Shown here in pieces: positions 6,742 through 13,565 of a stretch of 13,565 bases of DNA. The translations under genes and the position numbers were made by a program. The first letter of the stretch is position 1; the number at the start of each line of letters is the position of its first letter. Source of the stretch: an uncultured Sphingomonas sp. (GTDB lineage: Bacteria; Pseudomonadota; Alphaproteobacteria; Sphingomonadales; Sphingomonadaceae); contig CAKTFL010000012.1 in NCBI GenBank assembly GCA_934555855.1, positions 1 through 13,565 on the forward strand, in the 5' to 3' direction. The notes below the pieces were generated by a model. It was not told the origin of the DNA. It worked only from the letters and a program-made list of their open reading frames with translations, and made no database searches.

Positions 6742-8673
6742 ATGATCCGTCAGTTCGCGCTTGCCACCTTCCTCGCTTCCGCCGCCACTGCCGCTTTGGC
6801 CCAGGTCCCGGCCGGCAACACCGCGCCGCAGCCGGTGCCGTTCGTCGACACGGTTCCGCAGGCGCGCGACACGCCCTATCCCGGTGTGATCCAGCTCGAC
6901 GTCGACGCGACCGACAATCTGCGCGGCATCTTTCGCGTCCACGAGATGATCCCGGTCGCCAAGGCCGGGCACACCGTTCTGCTTTACCCGAAATGGTTGC
7001 CCGGCGCCCATTCCCCCCGTGGCGAGATCGAGAAGTTGGCCGGCCTGGTGATCCGCGCCAACGGCCGCGTCCTGCCCTGGACCCGTGATCCCGTCGACGT
7101 TTTCGCCTTTCACATTGACGTGCCGCAAGGGGCCAGGCGCCTCGACCTCGAGTTTCAGTTCATCTCCGCCACGGCCCCCAATCAGGGCCGGGTCGTCGCC
7201 ACCCCGACCATGATCTCGCTTCAGCCGAACTCGGTCAGCCTTTACCCCGCCGGCTATTTCACCCGTCAGATTCCGGTGAAGATGACCGTGAAATATCCCG
7301 ACGGCTGGACCGCGGCGGGCGCGGTCCCGGCAAAGCGGGGTATGGGCGCGAACGCCTCCACCTACAGCTACGACCAAACCAACTACGAGGTACTGGTCGA
7401 CTCGCCCACCCTGGCGGGCCGCTACGGCAAGAGCTGGGCGCTGTCGCCGCGCGTCGACCTCAACGTCTATGCCGACGATCCCAACGAGCTGGAGGCCGCG
7501 CCCGACCAGATCGCCGCCCACCAGCGGCTGGTCGACCAGGCGGCAAAGACCTTTGGCGCGCAGCATTACGACAAGTACGAGTTCCTGCTGTCCATCTCCG
7601 ATCAGCTCGGCAGCATCGGCCTGGAGCATCACCGCTCGTCCGAGAACGGCGTCGACCCCGGCTATTTCACCGACTGGAACTCGGGGCCCGGCGAGCGCAA
7701 CCTGCTGCCGCACGAGTTCACCCACAGCTGGGACGGCAAGTTCCGCCGCGGCGCCGATCTGTGGACGCCCGACTTCCGCACGCCGATGCGCGACTCGCTT
7801 CTCTGGGTCTATGAGGGACAGACGCAGTTCTGGGGCTATGTTCTCCAGGCGCGCTCGGGCCTGGTGTCGAAGCAGGACACGCTCGACCAATATGCTTCGA
7901 TCCTCGCCATCTACGACACCGCGCCGGCGCGCGCCTGGCGTCCGCTGATCGACACCACCAACGACCCGGTCATCTCGGCGCGCCGCCCCAAGGGCTGGAC
8001 CAGCTGGCAACGTTCGGAGGACTATTACAACGAAGGGCTGATGGTCTGGATGGAGGTCGATGCGATGCTCCGCCAGAAGTCGAACGGCGCCAAGTCGATC
8101 GACGATTTTGCCCGCGCCTTTTTCGGCGTGCGCGACGGTGATTACGGTGAGCTGACCTATGATTTCCAGGACGTGGCGGCGACGCTGAACCGGATCGTGC
8201 CCTATGACTGGGTCGGTTTCCTCGACCAGCGCCTGACGGAAACGGGCAAGCCCGCGCCGATCCAGGGTTTCGCGATGAACGGCTACAAGCTCGTCTACAC
8301 CGCCGAGCCGACCAAATTCTTCAGCACCGCCGAAAAAAAGCGCGGCACCGATGCCAGCTATTCGATCGGCCTGGTCGTCAACAAGGACGGCGATGTCACC
8401 GCCAGCATCTGGAACTCGGCGGCGTTCAAGGCCGGCGTGGATGTCGGCACCAGCATCGTCGCAGTGAACGGCGAAAGCTGGTCGGGCGACCGGCTGAAGG
8501 CCGCGATCGTCGCCGCCAAGGGCACGCGCGAGCCGATCCGCCTGACGGTCAAGAACCAGGACCGGGTGCGCGAGGCCCTGATCGACTACCATGACGGCCC
8601 CCGTTATCCGCGCCTGCAAAAAGTCGGCACGGGCGAAGGCGGACTCGACAGGCTGCTCGCGCCGCGCCGCTGA
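6742..8673 (+). CDS. secreted M61 family metallopeptidase with PDZ domain (glycyl aminopeptidase-like)
   Basis: The 643-residue zinc peptidase belongs to family M61 (Sphingomonas capsulata glycyl aminopeptidase type), which cleaves N-terminal residues from peptides outside the cytoplasm. A signal peptide is clear: MIRQFALATFLASAATAALA, with cleavage likely after A-L-A near residue 20, giving QVPAG. An N-terminal beta domain (about 35-245) is followed by the catalytic gluzincin domain with zinc site HEFTH at 324-328 and the downstream glutamate in VYEGQTQFW at residue 358. A C-terminal PDZ-like domain (IGLVVNKDG...AGVDVGTSIVAVNG) covers about 540-606. The ATG at 6742 is chosen over a TTG at 6715 because AAAGGG lies just upstream and the signal peptide begins there. 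It lies 83 bp after DUF1345 and is followed by a terminator. Confidence 0.92.
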   Translation: MIRQFALATFLASAATAALAQVPAGNTAPQPVPFVDTVPQARDTPYPGVIQLDVDATDNLRGIFRVHEMIPVAKAGHTVLLYPKWLPGAHSPRGEIEKLAGLVIRANGRVLPWTRDPVDVFAFHIDVPQGARRLDLEFQFISATAPNQGRVVATPTMISLQPNSVSLYPAGYFTRQIPVKMTVKYPDGWTAAGAVPAKRGMGANASTYSYDQTNYEVLVDSPTLAGRYGKSWALSPRVDLNVYADDPNELEAAPDQIAAHQRLVDQAAKTFGAQHYDKYEFLLSISDQLGSIGLEHHRSSENGVDPGYFTDWNSGPGERNLLPHEFTHSWDGKFRRGADLWTPDFRTPMRDSLLWVYEGQTQFWGYVLQARSGLVSKQDTLDQYASILAIYDTAPARAWRPLIDTTNDPVISARRPKGWTSWQRSEDYYNEGLMVWMEVDAMLRQKSNGAKSIDDFARAFFGVRDGDYGELTYDFQDVAATLNRIVPYDWVGFLDQRLTETGKPAPIQGFAMNGYKLVYTAEPTKFFSTAEKKRGTDASYSIGLVVNKDGDVTASIWNSAAFKAGVDVGTSIVAVNGESWSGDRLKAAIVAAKGTREPIRLTVKNQDRVREALIDYHDGPRYPRLQKVGTGEGGLDRLLAPRR

Positions 8674-8681
8674 GGCAAAGC

Positions 8682-8720
8682 GGGCTCCGGCCCGGGCGCG
8701 TACCCAAGGCCGGCCCTTTT
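8682..8720 (+). terminator. intrinsic terminator after the M61 peptidase gene
   Basis: GGG-CT-CCGGC (8682-8691) pairs with GCCGGCCC (8709-8716), an 8-bp GC-rich stem with a 2-base bulge. It is followed by TTTT (8717-8720). It begins 9 bases after the peptidase stop codon. The T run is short, so termination may be partial. If it works, ppa needs its own promoter in the remaining spacer of about 140 bp, where I see no clear one. Confidence 0.5.
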
Positions 8721-8861
8721 CGAACCCGCGTGCAATCTGGGCCGCCGCGGCCTGTCTCGACTATCCGGGCAGGCTGCGCTACCCGGTGGCGTTTGGAACG
8801 GGACCGGCTCGATCGGGACCTGACCGACCCACATATTTGTCAGCAGGTTAAAAGGGACTCC

Positions 8862-9431
8862 ATGCGTATCGACCTGATCCCCGTGGGCAAGAGCCCGCCC
8901 GATGACCTCAATGTCATCATCGAAGTGCCCGTCGGCGGCGAGCCGGTGAAATATGAATTCGACAAGGCGTCCGGTGCGCTCTTCGTCGACCGCATCCTGC
9001 ACACGCCGATGCGCTACCCGGCCAATTACGGCTTCGTGCCGCACACGCTGTCGCCGGATGGCGATCCGCTTGACGCGCTGGTGATCGCCCGCTCGCCCTT
9101 CGTGCCGGGCTGCGTCGTGCGCGCGCGTCCGATCGCGGTGCTGAACCTGGAGGATGAGGCCGGCGGCGACGAGAAGCTGGTGTGCGTGCCGGTCGACTCG
9201 ACCTTCCCTTATTACGCCAATGTCGGCGAGAAGGACGACCTGCCGGAGATCATCTTCCAGCAGATCGAGCACTTCTTCACCCACTACAAGGATCTTGAAA
9301 AGCAGAAGTGGGTGCGGATCGGCACCTGGGGCGGCCGCGACGAGGCACGTCGCATCACCTTGGAAGCGATCGACCGCTACAACAACGCCAAACAGGCGGG
9401 CGAAGACGCGCCCGGCATGGAACAGGCCTGA
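8862..9431 (+). CDS. ppa: inorganic pyrophosphatase, soluble family I
   Basis: This cytoplasmic, magnesium-dependent enzyme hydrolyses pyrophosphate to two phosphates and so pulls biosynthetic reactions forward. At 189 residues it is close to the E. coli length of 176. The family signature DGDPLD at 66-71 carries the metal ligands corresponding to E. coli D65, D67 and D70. EDEAGGDEK at 97-105 supplies counterparts of D97 and D102, and HYKDLE at 141-146 supplies the Tyr-Lys pair. The ATG at 8862 has AAAGGG 5-10 bases upstream and agrees with family starts (MRIDLIPVGK). The frame stays open to 8730, but that extension shows no conservation. The gene stands alone behind the peptidase terminator. 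Confidence 0.96.
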   Translation: MRIDLIPVGKSPPDDLNVIIEVPVGGEPVKYEFDKASGALFVDRILHTPMRYPANYGFVPHTLSPDGDPLDALVIARSPFVPGCVVRARPIAVLNLEDEAGGDEKLVCVPVDSTFPYYANVGEKDDLPEIIFQQIEHFFTHYKDLEKQKWVRIGTWGGRDEARRITLEAIDRYNNAKQAGEDAPGMEQA

Positions 9432-9439
9432 TCCATCGG

Positions 9440-9468
9440 CGCCGGGCCCGCTTCGGCGGCGCCCGGTG
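9440..9468 (+). terminator. GC-rich hairpin just after ppa, possible terminator
   Basis: Starting 9 bases after the ppa stop, CGCCGGGC (9440-9447) pairs with GCCCGGTG (9461-9468), an 8-bp stem with one G-T wobble. The loop can form a further small CCG/CGG stem. The position is right for a terminator, but no T run follows, so it may be a weak or rho-assisted stop, or an mRNA 3'-end stabiliser. Confidence 0.4.
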
Positions 9469-9517
9469 CGATACCAGCCGCATCACCCGATCGGTGCGCG
9501 CCGAGCCTCCCACCCCG

Positions 9518-9601
9518 GTCGTGCCGAGCCTGTCGAAGCACCGCCCTTCTTTCTTCGTCTGAACAGGCAGGGCGGCCTGTCGACAAGCTCAGGGCAAACG
9601 G
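9518..9601. repeat. sphingomonad intergenic palindromic repeat, two inverted units forming a long hairpin
   Basis: Unit 1 (9518-9541) contains GTGCCGAGCCTGTCGAAGCA. Unit 2 (9576-9601), read on the minus strand, contains GCCCTGAGCTTGTCGACAGG. The shared core TGAGC-(C/T)-TGTCGA is the highly repeated intergenic element of Sphingomonas-type genomes. Between them CCGCCCT (9541-9547) and AGGGCGG (9569-9575) pair perfectly, so the whole folds as one imperfect hairpin of about 77 bases. It lies in the convergent spacer between ppa and the GNAT gene, where REP-like elements usually sit, and could slow transcripts from both sides. Confidence 0.7.
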
Positions 9602-9608
9602 AGCTGGA

Positions 9609-10088
9609 TCACCCCCGCCCCGCCAGCCTTTCCAGCGCAGGCCCGGCCACCCGGTGCACCGTCCACTCGTCCATCCCCACCGCGCCCACCGCGCGGTAGA
9701 AGGCGATCGCGTCGGCATTCCAGTCGAGCACCGACCATTCGAACCGGGCGCATCCGCGTTCGACCGCCAGCCTCGCCAGATGCCGCAGCAGCGCGCTGCC
9801 GACGCCATGCCCGCGCGCGGCCGGGGTCACGTACAGATCCTCCAGATACAGCCCGCGCCGCCCCGTCCAGGTCGAAAAGTTGTGAAAGAAGAGCGCAAAG
9901 CCTGCCGCCTCACCATCGACTTCCGCGATCACCGCTTCGGCGGCCGCCCGCTCGCCGAACAGGGCATCGACCAACATCGGTTCCGTCGCCTCCACCGCAT
10001 CGGGCTCCCGCTCGAACGCCGCAAGCTCGCGCACGAAGCTCAGGATCTGCGCGACATCCTGGCGCCCTGCCGGACGAACCGTCGTCAT
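9609..10088 (-). CDS. GNAT N-acetyltransferase, SSAT/thialysine (diamine) acetyltransferase-like
   Basis: The 159-residue protein has a complete GNAT fold. The acetyl-CoA pyrophosphate loop ARGHGVGSALL is at 91-101. The pattern FFHNFSTWTGRRGLYLEDLYV (69-88), EWSVLDWN (117-124) and FYRAVGA (130-136) is the signature of the spermidine/spermine and thialysine acetyltransferase group. The tyrosine at 131 corresponds to the general-acid tyrosine of human SSAT1. It would transfer acetyl groups from acetyl-CoA to a small amine, perhaps a polyamine or lysine analogue; the substrate is not determined by the sequence. The ATG at 10088 overlaps the stop codon of the upstream EamA transporter (ATGA), so the two are translated together. 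The frame is open far upstream, but only as a shadow of that gene. Confidence 0.85.
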   Translation of the reverse strand: MTTVRPAGRQDVAQILSFVRELAAFEREPDAVEATEPMLVDALFGERAAAEAVIAEVDGEAAGFALFFHNFSTWTGRRGLYLEDLYVTPAARGHGVGSALLRHLARLAVERGCARFEWSVLDWNADAIAFYRAVGAVGMDEWTVHRVAGPALERLAGRG

Positions 10089-10996
10089 GCGCTCGCCTCC
10101 GCTTCGGGCAATGACGGCGCCCCGCCCCTGTCTCCACCCGCGCGCGCGGCCATGACGCATCCCGCCACGATCAGGCCGGTGCCCGCCACCGTCGCCGCCG
10201 TCAGTCTTTCCCCGAACATCCACCACCCCATGATCGCCGCCCAGATGAAGGCGGTATATTCCACACTCAGCAATATCTTCGCCTCCGCCCGTGCATAGGC
10301 CCAGGACAGGGCCAGCAGCGAGATGACCGCCAACCCGGCCGCCATCACCAATGCCGGCCATTGTGCCGCGCTTGGGAGGGTCAGCAGGAACGGCGCGCCG
10401 AGCAGCAGCAGCGCCGTCACGAACAGGTTCTGGAAGAAGGCGATCTCCAGCGGCCCGGCGCGCTGCGCCTGCGCGCGCGCGACCACCAGATTCGCCGCAT
10501 ATATGAGGGCAGAGCCGAGCACGGCCGCCATGCCGATCGCCGTGTCGGGGCCATGACGTCCATCCAGCCGCCCCGCCATGACAACGCCCACTCCCGCCAG
10601 TCCCAGCATTGATGCCGCGACCGAGCGCCATCCGACCGCTTCCTTCAGGAACAGCGCGGCAAGTCCTAGGGCGATCAGCGGCGCGATGAACGACAGGGCG
10701 ATCGCCTCCGCCAGCGGCACGCGCGCGATGCCCCAGAAGAACGCCAGCGCCATCGCCGTGACCAGGACGCTGCGCCCCGCATGGATCGCGATGACCGCCC
10801 GCGCGGGCAGTACCGGACGCGTCAGGCCGTAGCTGACGGCGGTGATCGCCAGCCCCGCCGCAACCCGCCACAACAGCGCCGAGTAGACGCCCATCGCGAT
10901 CACCAGCCCCTTCATCAGGGCATCCATCACGCTGTACGTCGCGATCCCGAACGCGGCCGCGCCGAGTGCAGGAAGGGGCGAGGGACGGCTCACCAC
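10085..10996 (-). CDS. EamA family (drug/metabolite) transporter
   Basis: The 303-residue inner-membrane protein has ten predicted helices in two EamA repeats, about 5-142 and 152-287, as in DMT-superfamily exporters. Typical ends of each repeat are seen: ALSFIAPLIALGLAALFLKE at 100-119, then VEYTAFIWAAIMGWWMFGE at 245-263. The substrate cannot be predicted. The start is GTG at 10996 or the adjacent GTG at 10993: an in-frame TAA lies two codons further upstream, and the first ATG (codon 24) would remove the first helix. No strong ribosome binding site is visible, so coupling to the protease gene that ends 29 bp upstream is possible. The stop overlaps the GNAT start by 4 bases. Confidence 0.88.
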   Translation of the reverse strand: MVSRPSPLPALGAAAFGIATYSVMDALMKGLVIAMGVYSALLWRVAAGLAITAVSYGLTRPVLPARAVIAIHAGRSVLVTAMALAFFWGIARVPLAEAIALSFIAPLIALGLAALFLKEAVGWRSVAASMLGLAGVGVVMAGRLDGRHGPDTAIGMAAVLGSALIYAANLVVARAQAQRAGPLEIAFFQNLFVTALLLLGAPFLLTLPSAAQWPALVMAAGLAVISLLALSWAYARAEAKILLSVEYTAFIWAAIMGWWMFGERLTAATVAGTGLIVAGCVMAARAGGDRGGAPSLPEAEASA

Positions 10997-11025
10997 GCCG
11001 GCTTAGCTGTCGGATCGGCTCGCCG

Positions 11026-11504
11026 CTAGCGCAACGTCATCCGGTCGCCCTCGATATGCACCGAGCCGATCTTGCGGAGATAGGTCTGGCCGAGCAGCGA
11101 GACGCCGCCCCCTTCAAGAACGACGCCGCGCACATCGGTGGCGCGCTTGCCGTCCAGCACCAGGCTGGCGATCCGCACGTCCTGCCCGCGCACCGGACCG
11201 CCGGCACCTTGGGCCACTTCGGTGAACTGGCCGGGGTCGAAGGCCACATGGGCACGTCGCGCATCGTCCACGGTCAACGCCACCATGTCGGCGCCGGTAT
11301 CGACGACGAAGCGGACGGGTTCGTCATTGACGTCCGCCACGGTCAGGAAATGCCCGCTATCCCGGCGTTCGAGCACGGTTTGCACCGGCTGGTCGGTGGT
11401 TGCCGCCGGTTGCGGCAGCGGCGCAGCCACCGGGGCGGGAGGACGAGCCAGCGCCAGGCCGATCGTGACCCCAACGGCGCTGACGATGGCAGGGCGATCT
11501 TCAT
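11026..11504 (-). pseudogene. retropepsin-like (clan AA) aspartic protease with frameshifted signal peptide
   Basis: The main frame, 11430 to 11026 (GTG start, 134 residues), encodes a retroviral-type single-domain aspartic protease of the TIGR02281 kind. The active-site motif FVVDTGADMVAL has its catalytic Asp at residue 44, and LLGQTYLRKIGSV near 112-124 is the family's C-terminal landmark. Upstream in this frame a hydrophobic, signal-peptide-like run continues (AIVSAVGVTIGLALA, then RPPAP), but no ATG, GTG or TTG occurs before a TAG. An ATG at 11504 followed by AAG ATC GCC CTG lies one base out of frame. Adding one base near 11487-11495 would give an unbroken 159-residue secreted protein. 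This is either a real inactivating deletion or a sequence error in a C-rich run. If only the GTG is used, the protein would be cytoplasmic. Its stop is 29 bp from the EamA start. Confidence 0.75.
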
Positions 11505-11528
11505 GGGCAGCAGCCTAGCCGGACATGC

Positions 11529-11564
11529 CTGCCGGGCCGCTAAGCCGGATGGTGAACCCGGCAG
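11529..11564 (-). repeat. inverted repeat between ispG and the aspartic protease gene
   Basis: CTGCCGGG (11529-11536) and CCCGGCAG (11557-11564) form a perfect 8-bp GC stem with a 20-base loop, starting 7 bases after the ispG stop. No T run follows on the minus strand, so it is at best a partial terminator, which would lower expression of the genes downstream of ispG. Confidence 0.4.
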
Positions 11565-11571
11565 TCAGGGA

Positions 11572-12699
11572 TCACTCCGCCGCGACGGCCGGAGCCTCTC
11601 GCGCCGCCTCGATCTCGGCAGCCTTGCCCTCCACCAGCCTGACGATGTGCTCGATCATGTCCTCGTCCTGGACATGATGGTCGGTGACGCCGGACAGATA
11701 AACCATGTGGCGGCCGTTGCCGCCACCGGTGATGCCGATATCCGTCTCGCGCGCCTCGCCCGGCCCGTTGACGACGCACCCAAGCACCGACAGCGACATG
11801 GGCGTGCGGATATGCGTCAGCCGCTCCTCGAGCGCCTGCACCGTGCGGATCACGTCGAATCCCTGGCGCGCGCAGCTGGGACAGGACACGACCCGCACGC
11901 CGCGATTGCGGATGCCCAGTCCCTTGAGGATCTCGAACCCGACGCGCACCTCTTCCTCGGGCTCCGCCGACAGCGACACGCGGATCGTGTCGCCGATGCC
12001 GAACCACAAGAGGCTGCCAATGCCGATCGACGATTTCACCGTCCCCCCGATCAGCCCGCCCGCCTCGGTGATGCCCAGGTGCAGCGGACAGTCGGTCGCT
12101 TCCGCCAGCCCCTGATAGGCGGCGACGGCCAGGAAGATGTCCGACGCCTTCACCGCCACCTTGTATTCGTGGAAGTCATGGTCCTGGAGCAGCTTGATAT
12201 GGTCCAGCGCCGATTCGACCAGCGCATCGGGGCAGGGCTCGCCATATTTCTCCAGCAGGTCACGTTCCAGGCTGCCGGCATTGACGCCGATGCGGATCGC
12301 ACACCCGTTCGCCTTGGCCGCGCGCACCACCTCCGCCACGCGCTCGGACGAGCCGATATTGCCGGGATTGATCCGCAGGCACGCCGCGCCCGCATCCGCG
12401 GCCTCCAGCGCGCGCTTGTAGTGGAAATGGATGTCGGCGACGATCGGCACGCGCGCGGCGCGGGTGATCTGCCTGAGCGCGGCCGTCGATTCGACGTCGG
12501 GACAGGAGACGCGGATGATGTCCGCCCCGGCCTCCTCGCAGCGGCGGATCTGGTTGATGGTCGCGACCGCGTCGCTTGTCGGGGTGTTGGTCATCGTCTG
12601 GACGGTGACCGGCGCATCACCGCCGACGGGAACGTTGCCGACCATGATCTGGCGGCTCGGGCGGCGGACGATGTCGCGCCAGGGACGGACCGAGGACAT
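11572..12699 (-). CDS. ispG: 4-hydroxy-3-methylbut-2-enyl diphosphate synthase (flavodoxin), IspG/GcpE
   Basis: IspG carries out the penultimate step of the MEP isoprenoid pathway, reducing 2-C-methyl-D-erythritol 2,4-cyclodiphosphate to HMBPP with a 4Fe-4S cluster. The 375-residue length is usual for the short bacterial form. The N-terminal TIM-barrel part shows [19 protein letters not shown] (25-43) and LRINPGNIG (108-116). The cluster ligands are C273 and C276 in SCPSC, C308 in [10 protein letters not shown], and E315, matching E. coli C270, C273, C305 and E312. The ATG at 12699 begins the conserved MSSVRPWR. The frame is open to 12807, but that stretch is not conserved and covers the divergent spacer. 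It may be transcribed with the protease, EamA and GNAT genes that follow. Confidence 0.96.
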   Translation of the reverse strand: MSSVRPWRDIVRRPSRQIMVGNVPVGGDAPVTVQTMTNTPTSDAVATINQIRRCEEAGADIIRVSCPDVESTAALRQITRAARVPIVADIHFHYKRALEAADAGAACLRINPGNIGSSERVAEVVRAAKANGCAIRIGVNAGSLERDLLEKYGEPCPDALVESALDHIKLLQDHDFHEYKVAVKASDIFLAVAAYQGLAEATDCPLHLGITEAGGLIGGTVKSSIGIGSLLWFGIGDTIRVSLSAEPEEEVRVGFEILKGLGIRNRGVRVVSCPSCARQGFDVIRTVQALEERLTHIRTPMSLSVLGCVVNGPGEARETDIGITGGGNGRHMVYLSGVTDHHVQDEDMIEHIVRLVEGKAAEIEAAREAPAVAAE

Positions 12700-12704
12700 G
12701 GGCC

Positions 12705-12733
12705 GCCTATACGCCTCCGCGCTGCCGCCCGAA
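12705..12733 (-). promoter_or_regulatory. possible ispG promoter giving a leaderless mRNA
   Basis: On the minus strand TATAGG (12710-12705) lies only 5 bases before the ispG ATG, with TTTCGG (12733-12728) 17 bases upstream of it. If this is the -10 element, transcription would begin at or next to the ATG. The -35 match is poor and no alternative AT-rich box is visible in the 85-bp spacer. Confidence 0.3.
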
Positions 12734-12784
12734 AGAGCGCAAGCGTCTGGCGCGGCGGCGATCCTGCTCCTAGATGCCTTGGCG

Positions 12785-13565
12785 ATGGCTTCGACGATCC
12801 CCGCCAAGGCTCCCGGACGGCATTACGGCATGGACTGGCTGAGGATCGGCGCGTTCGCCCTTCTCATCCTGTATCACATCGCCATGGTATTCGTGCCTTG
12901 GGACTTCCATGTGAAATCCAGTCATTCGGCACCCTGGCTGACCCTGCCGATGCTCGCCACCAATGCCTGGCGGCTGACCCTGCTGTTCCTGGTGTCGGGC
13001 TATGCCAGCCGCTTCCTGCTCGCCAGGTCGCAAAGCGCCGGCGCGTTCATCAGGCAGCGCAGCCTGCGCCTGCTGCTGCCGCTCGCGTTCGGGATCGTGG
13101 TGATCGTGCCTCCCCAGTCCTGGGTGGAGCTGGTGACCAAGCACGGCTATGCTGGCAGCCTGCCGGACTTTTGGCTGAAGGACTATTTCCGCTTCACCGA
13201 CCTCGCCGGGGTCGCGCTGCCCAGTTGGAACCATTTGTGGTTCGTCGGCTATCTGTGGGTCTATACCGCCGTGCTGGCGCTGCTGGCGGCACTGATCCGC
13301 CTGCCCCGCGCGCAGCGGCTGTTCGACCGGGTCTTCGCCGGACCGGCGGTGGTGCTGGTCCCGCTCGCCTGGCTGATGTGCGTCCATGGCTGGTGGTTCA
13401 CCATGTCCGCGGAGACCCACCGGCTGTTCGCCGATCCCGTTGCCCACCTGACGTTCCTGCCCGCCTTCCTGTTCGGTTTCGGCCTGGCCCGGTCCGCGCC
13501 AGCGATGGCCGCGATCGAGCGGCTGTGGCGCCCGGCGGGGCTGGCGGCGATTGTCGCCTATGCCG
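12785..13565 (+). CDS. acyltransferase-3 family membrane acyltransferase, truncated by the right edge
   Basis: The frame stays open from ATG 12785 to the edge, giving 260 residues without a stop. It is a multi-span membrane protein of the acyltransferase-3 group (OpgC/OafA-like), which moves acyl groups onto sugars or glucans at the inner membrane. The N-terminal motif [16 protein letters not shown] (16-31) has the D-x-LR...H pattern with the likely catalytic histidine at 31. Further typical segments are [14 protein letters not shown] (66-79), [14 protein letters not shown] (90-103) and [13 protein letters not shown] (148-160). The ATG at 12785 keeps a short basic head, RHYGMDWLR; the ATG at 12830 is an alternative. 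It is divergent from ispG. The acceptor is unknown and the C-terminus is missing. Confidence 0.85.
   Translation, partial: MASTIPAKAPGRHYGMDWLRIGAFALLILYHIAMVFVPWDFHVKSSHSAPWLTLPMLATNAWRLTLLFLVSGYASRFLLARSQSAGAFIRQRSLRLLLPLAFGIVVIVPPQSWVELVTKHGYAGSLPDFWLKDYFRFTDLAGVALPSWNHLWFVGYLWVYTAVLALLAALIRLPRAQRLFDRVFAGPAVVLVPLAWLMCVHGWWFTMSAETHRLFADPVAHLTFLPAFLFGFGLARSAPAMAAIERLWRPAGLAAIVAYA

Noticed and set aside
6709..8619. 636-codon open frame on the - strand opposite the M61 peptidase
   Set aside because: The peptidase frame has a signal peptide, zinc site and PDZ domain; the opposite frame has none and reads as low-complexity shadow.
8730..8861. Upstream extension of the ppa frame by 44 codons
   Set aside because: Pyrophosphatases begin at MRIDLIP, and a good ribosome binding site lies directly before ATG 8862. 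The extension is Arg-rich and crosses the spacer.
10089..10871. Long upstream extension of the GNAT frame
   Set aside because: It runs through the EamA gene in another frame and is Gly/Arg-rich. The GNAT fold starts at ATG 10088, which overlaps the EamA stop.
12700..12807. 36-codon N-terminal extension of ispG
   Set aside because: It is not conserved in IspG proteins and overlaps the start of the divergent acyltransferase.
12770..13447. 225-codon open frame on the - strand at the right end
   Set aside because: The + strand frame here encodes a clear membrane acyltransferase; the minus frame is Gln/His/Arg/Gly-rich shadow.
1..13565. Search by eye for tRNA, rRNA, CRISPR arrays, insertion sequences, prophage, integrase or defence genes
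   Set aside because: No tandem direct repeats with spacers, no tRNA-like clover with a T-loop consensus, and no transposase or defence motifs were seen. The window reads as ordinary chromosomal core.

Overview
The window is a GC-rich chromosomal segment of an alphaproteobacterium, most likely a sphingomonad (Sphingomonas or a close relative). The evidence is the DUF4167 protein (a family I know only from Alphaproteobacteria), the hisS-prfA-prmC order, the codon bias toward G/C at third positions, and a copy of the TGAGC-TGTCGA type intergenic repeat that is abundant in sphingomonad genomes. The genus is an inference; no rRNA is present. All 13 main genes look chromosomal. I see no insertion sequence, phage gene, integrase, tRNA, rRNA or CRISPR array.

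Layout from left to right. (1) Positions 1-190 hold a possible gene tail, an intrinsic terminator on the + strand and the upstream region of the first gene. (2) 191-1669 (+) is a Wzx/MOP-type polysaccharide flippase. (3) 1733-5955 (-) is a housekeeping block, transcribed right to left: hisS (histidyl-tRNA synthetase), prfA (release factor 1), prmC (the methyltransferase that modifies release factors), then a DUF4167 protein behind its own promoter and a leader of about 220 nt. (4) 6005-9431 (+) holds a DUF1345 membrane protein, a secreted M61 metallopeptidase with a C-terminal PDZ domain, and inorganic pyrophosphatase. (5) 9432-9608 is a convergent spacer holding two hairpins, one of them a sphingomonad repeat. 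(6) 9609-12699 (-), transcribed right to left: ispG (MEP isoprenoid pathway), a retropepsin-like aspartic protease whose signal peptide is out of frame, an EamA transporter, and an SSAT-like GNAT acetyltransferase that overlaps the transporter by 4 bases. (7) 12785 to the right edge (+) is a truncated membrane acyltransferase of the acyltransferase-3 family.

How the genes work together. hisS, prfA and prmC form a translation cluster: prfA overlaps hisS by ATGA, and prmC follows prfA after 12 bases. RF1 carries the GGQ loop whose glutamine PrmC methylates. DUF4167 has a basic, RGG-like head, a conserved core, an acidic middle and an AT-hook-like basic motif, so a nucleic-acid-binding role is plausible but unproven. 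ispG and the three genes after it may share one transcript. The EamA/GNAT pair suggests export plus acetylation of a small amine, which is only a context guess.

I did not find a convincing new multi-gene system. The points most worth checking are: a one-base frameshift separating a start codon and signal peptide from the body of the aspartic protease; a promoter overlapping the prmC stop codon, matching both RpoH (heat-shock) and sigma-70 patterns, that starts a structured DUF4167 leader; the long imperfect palindrome between ppa and the GNAT gene; and a DUF1345 protein carrying an EF-hand-like DxDxDG loop just before a pore-loop-like segment.
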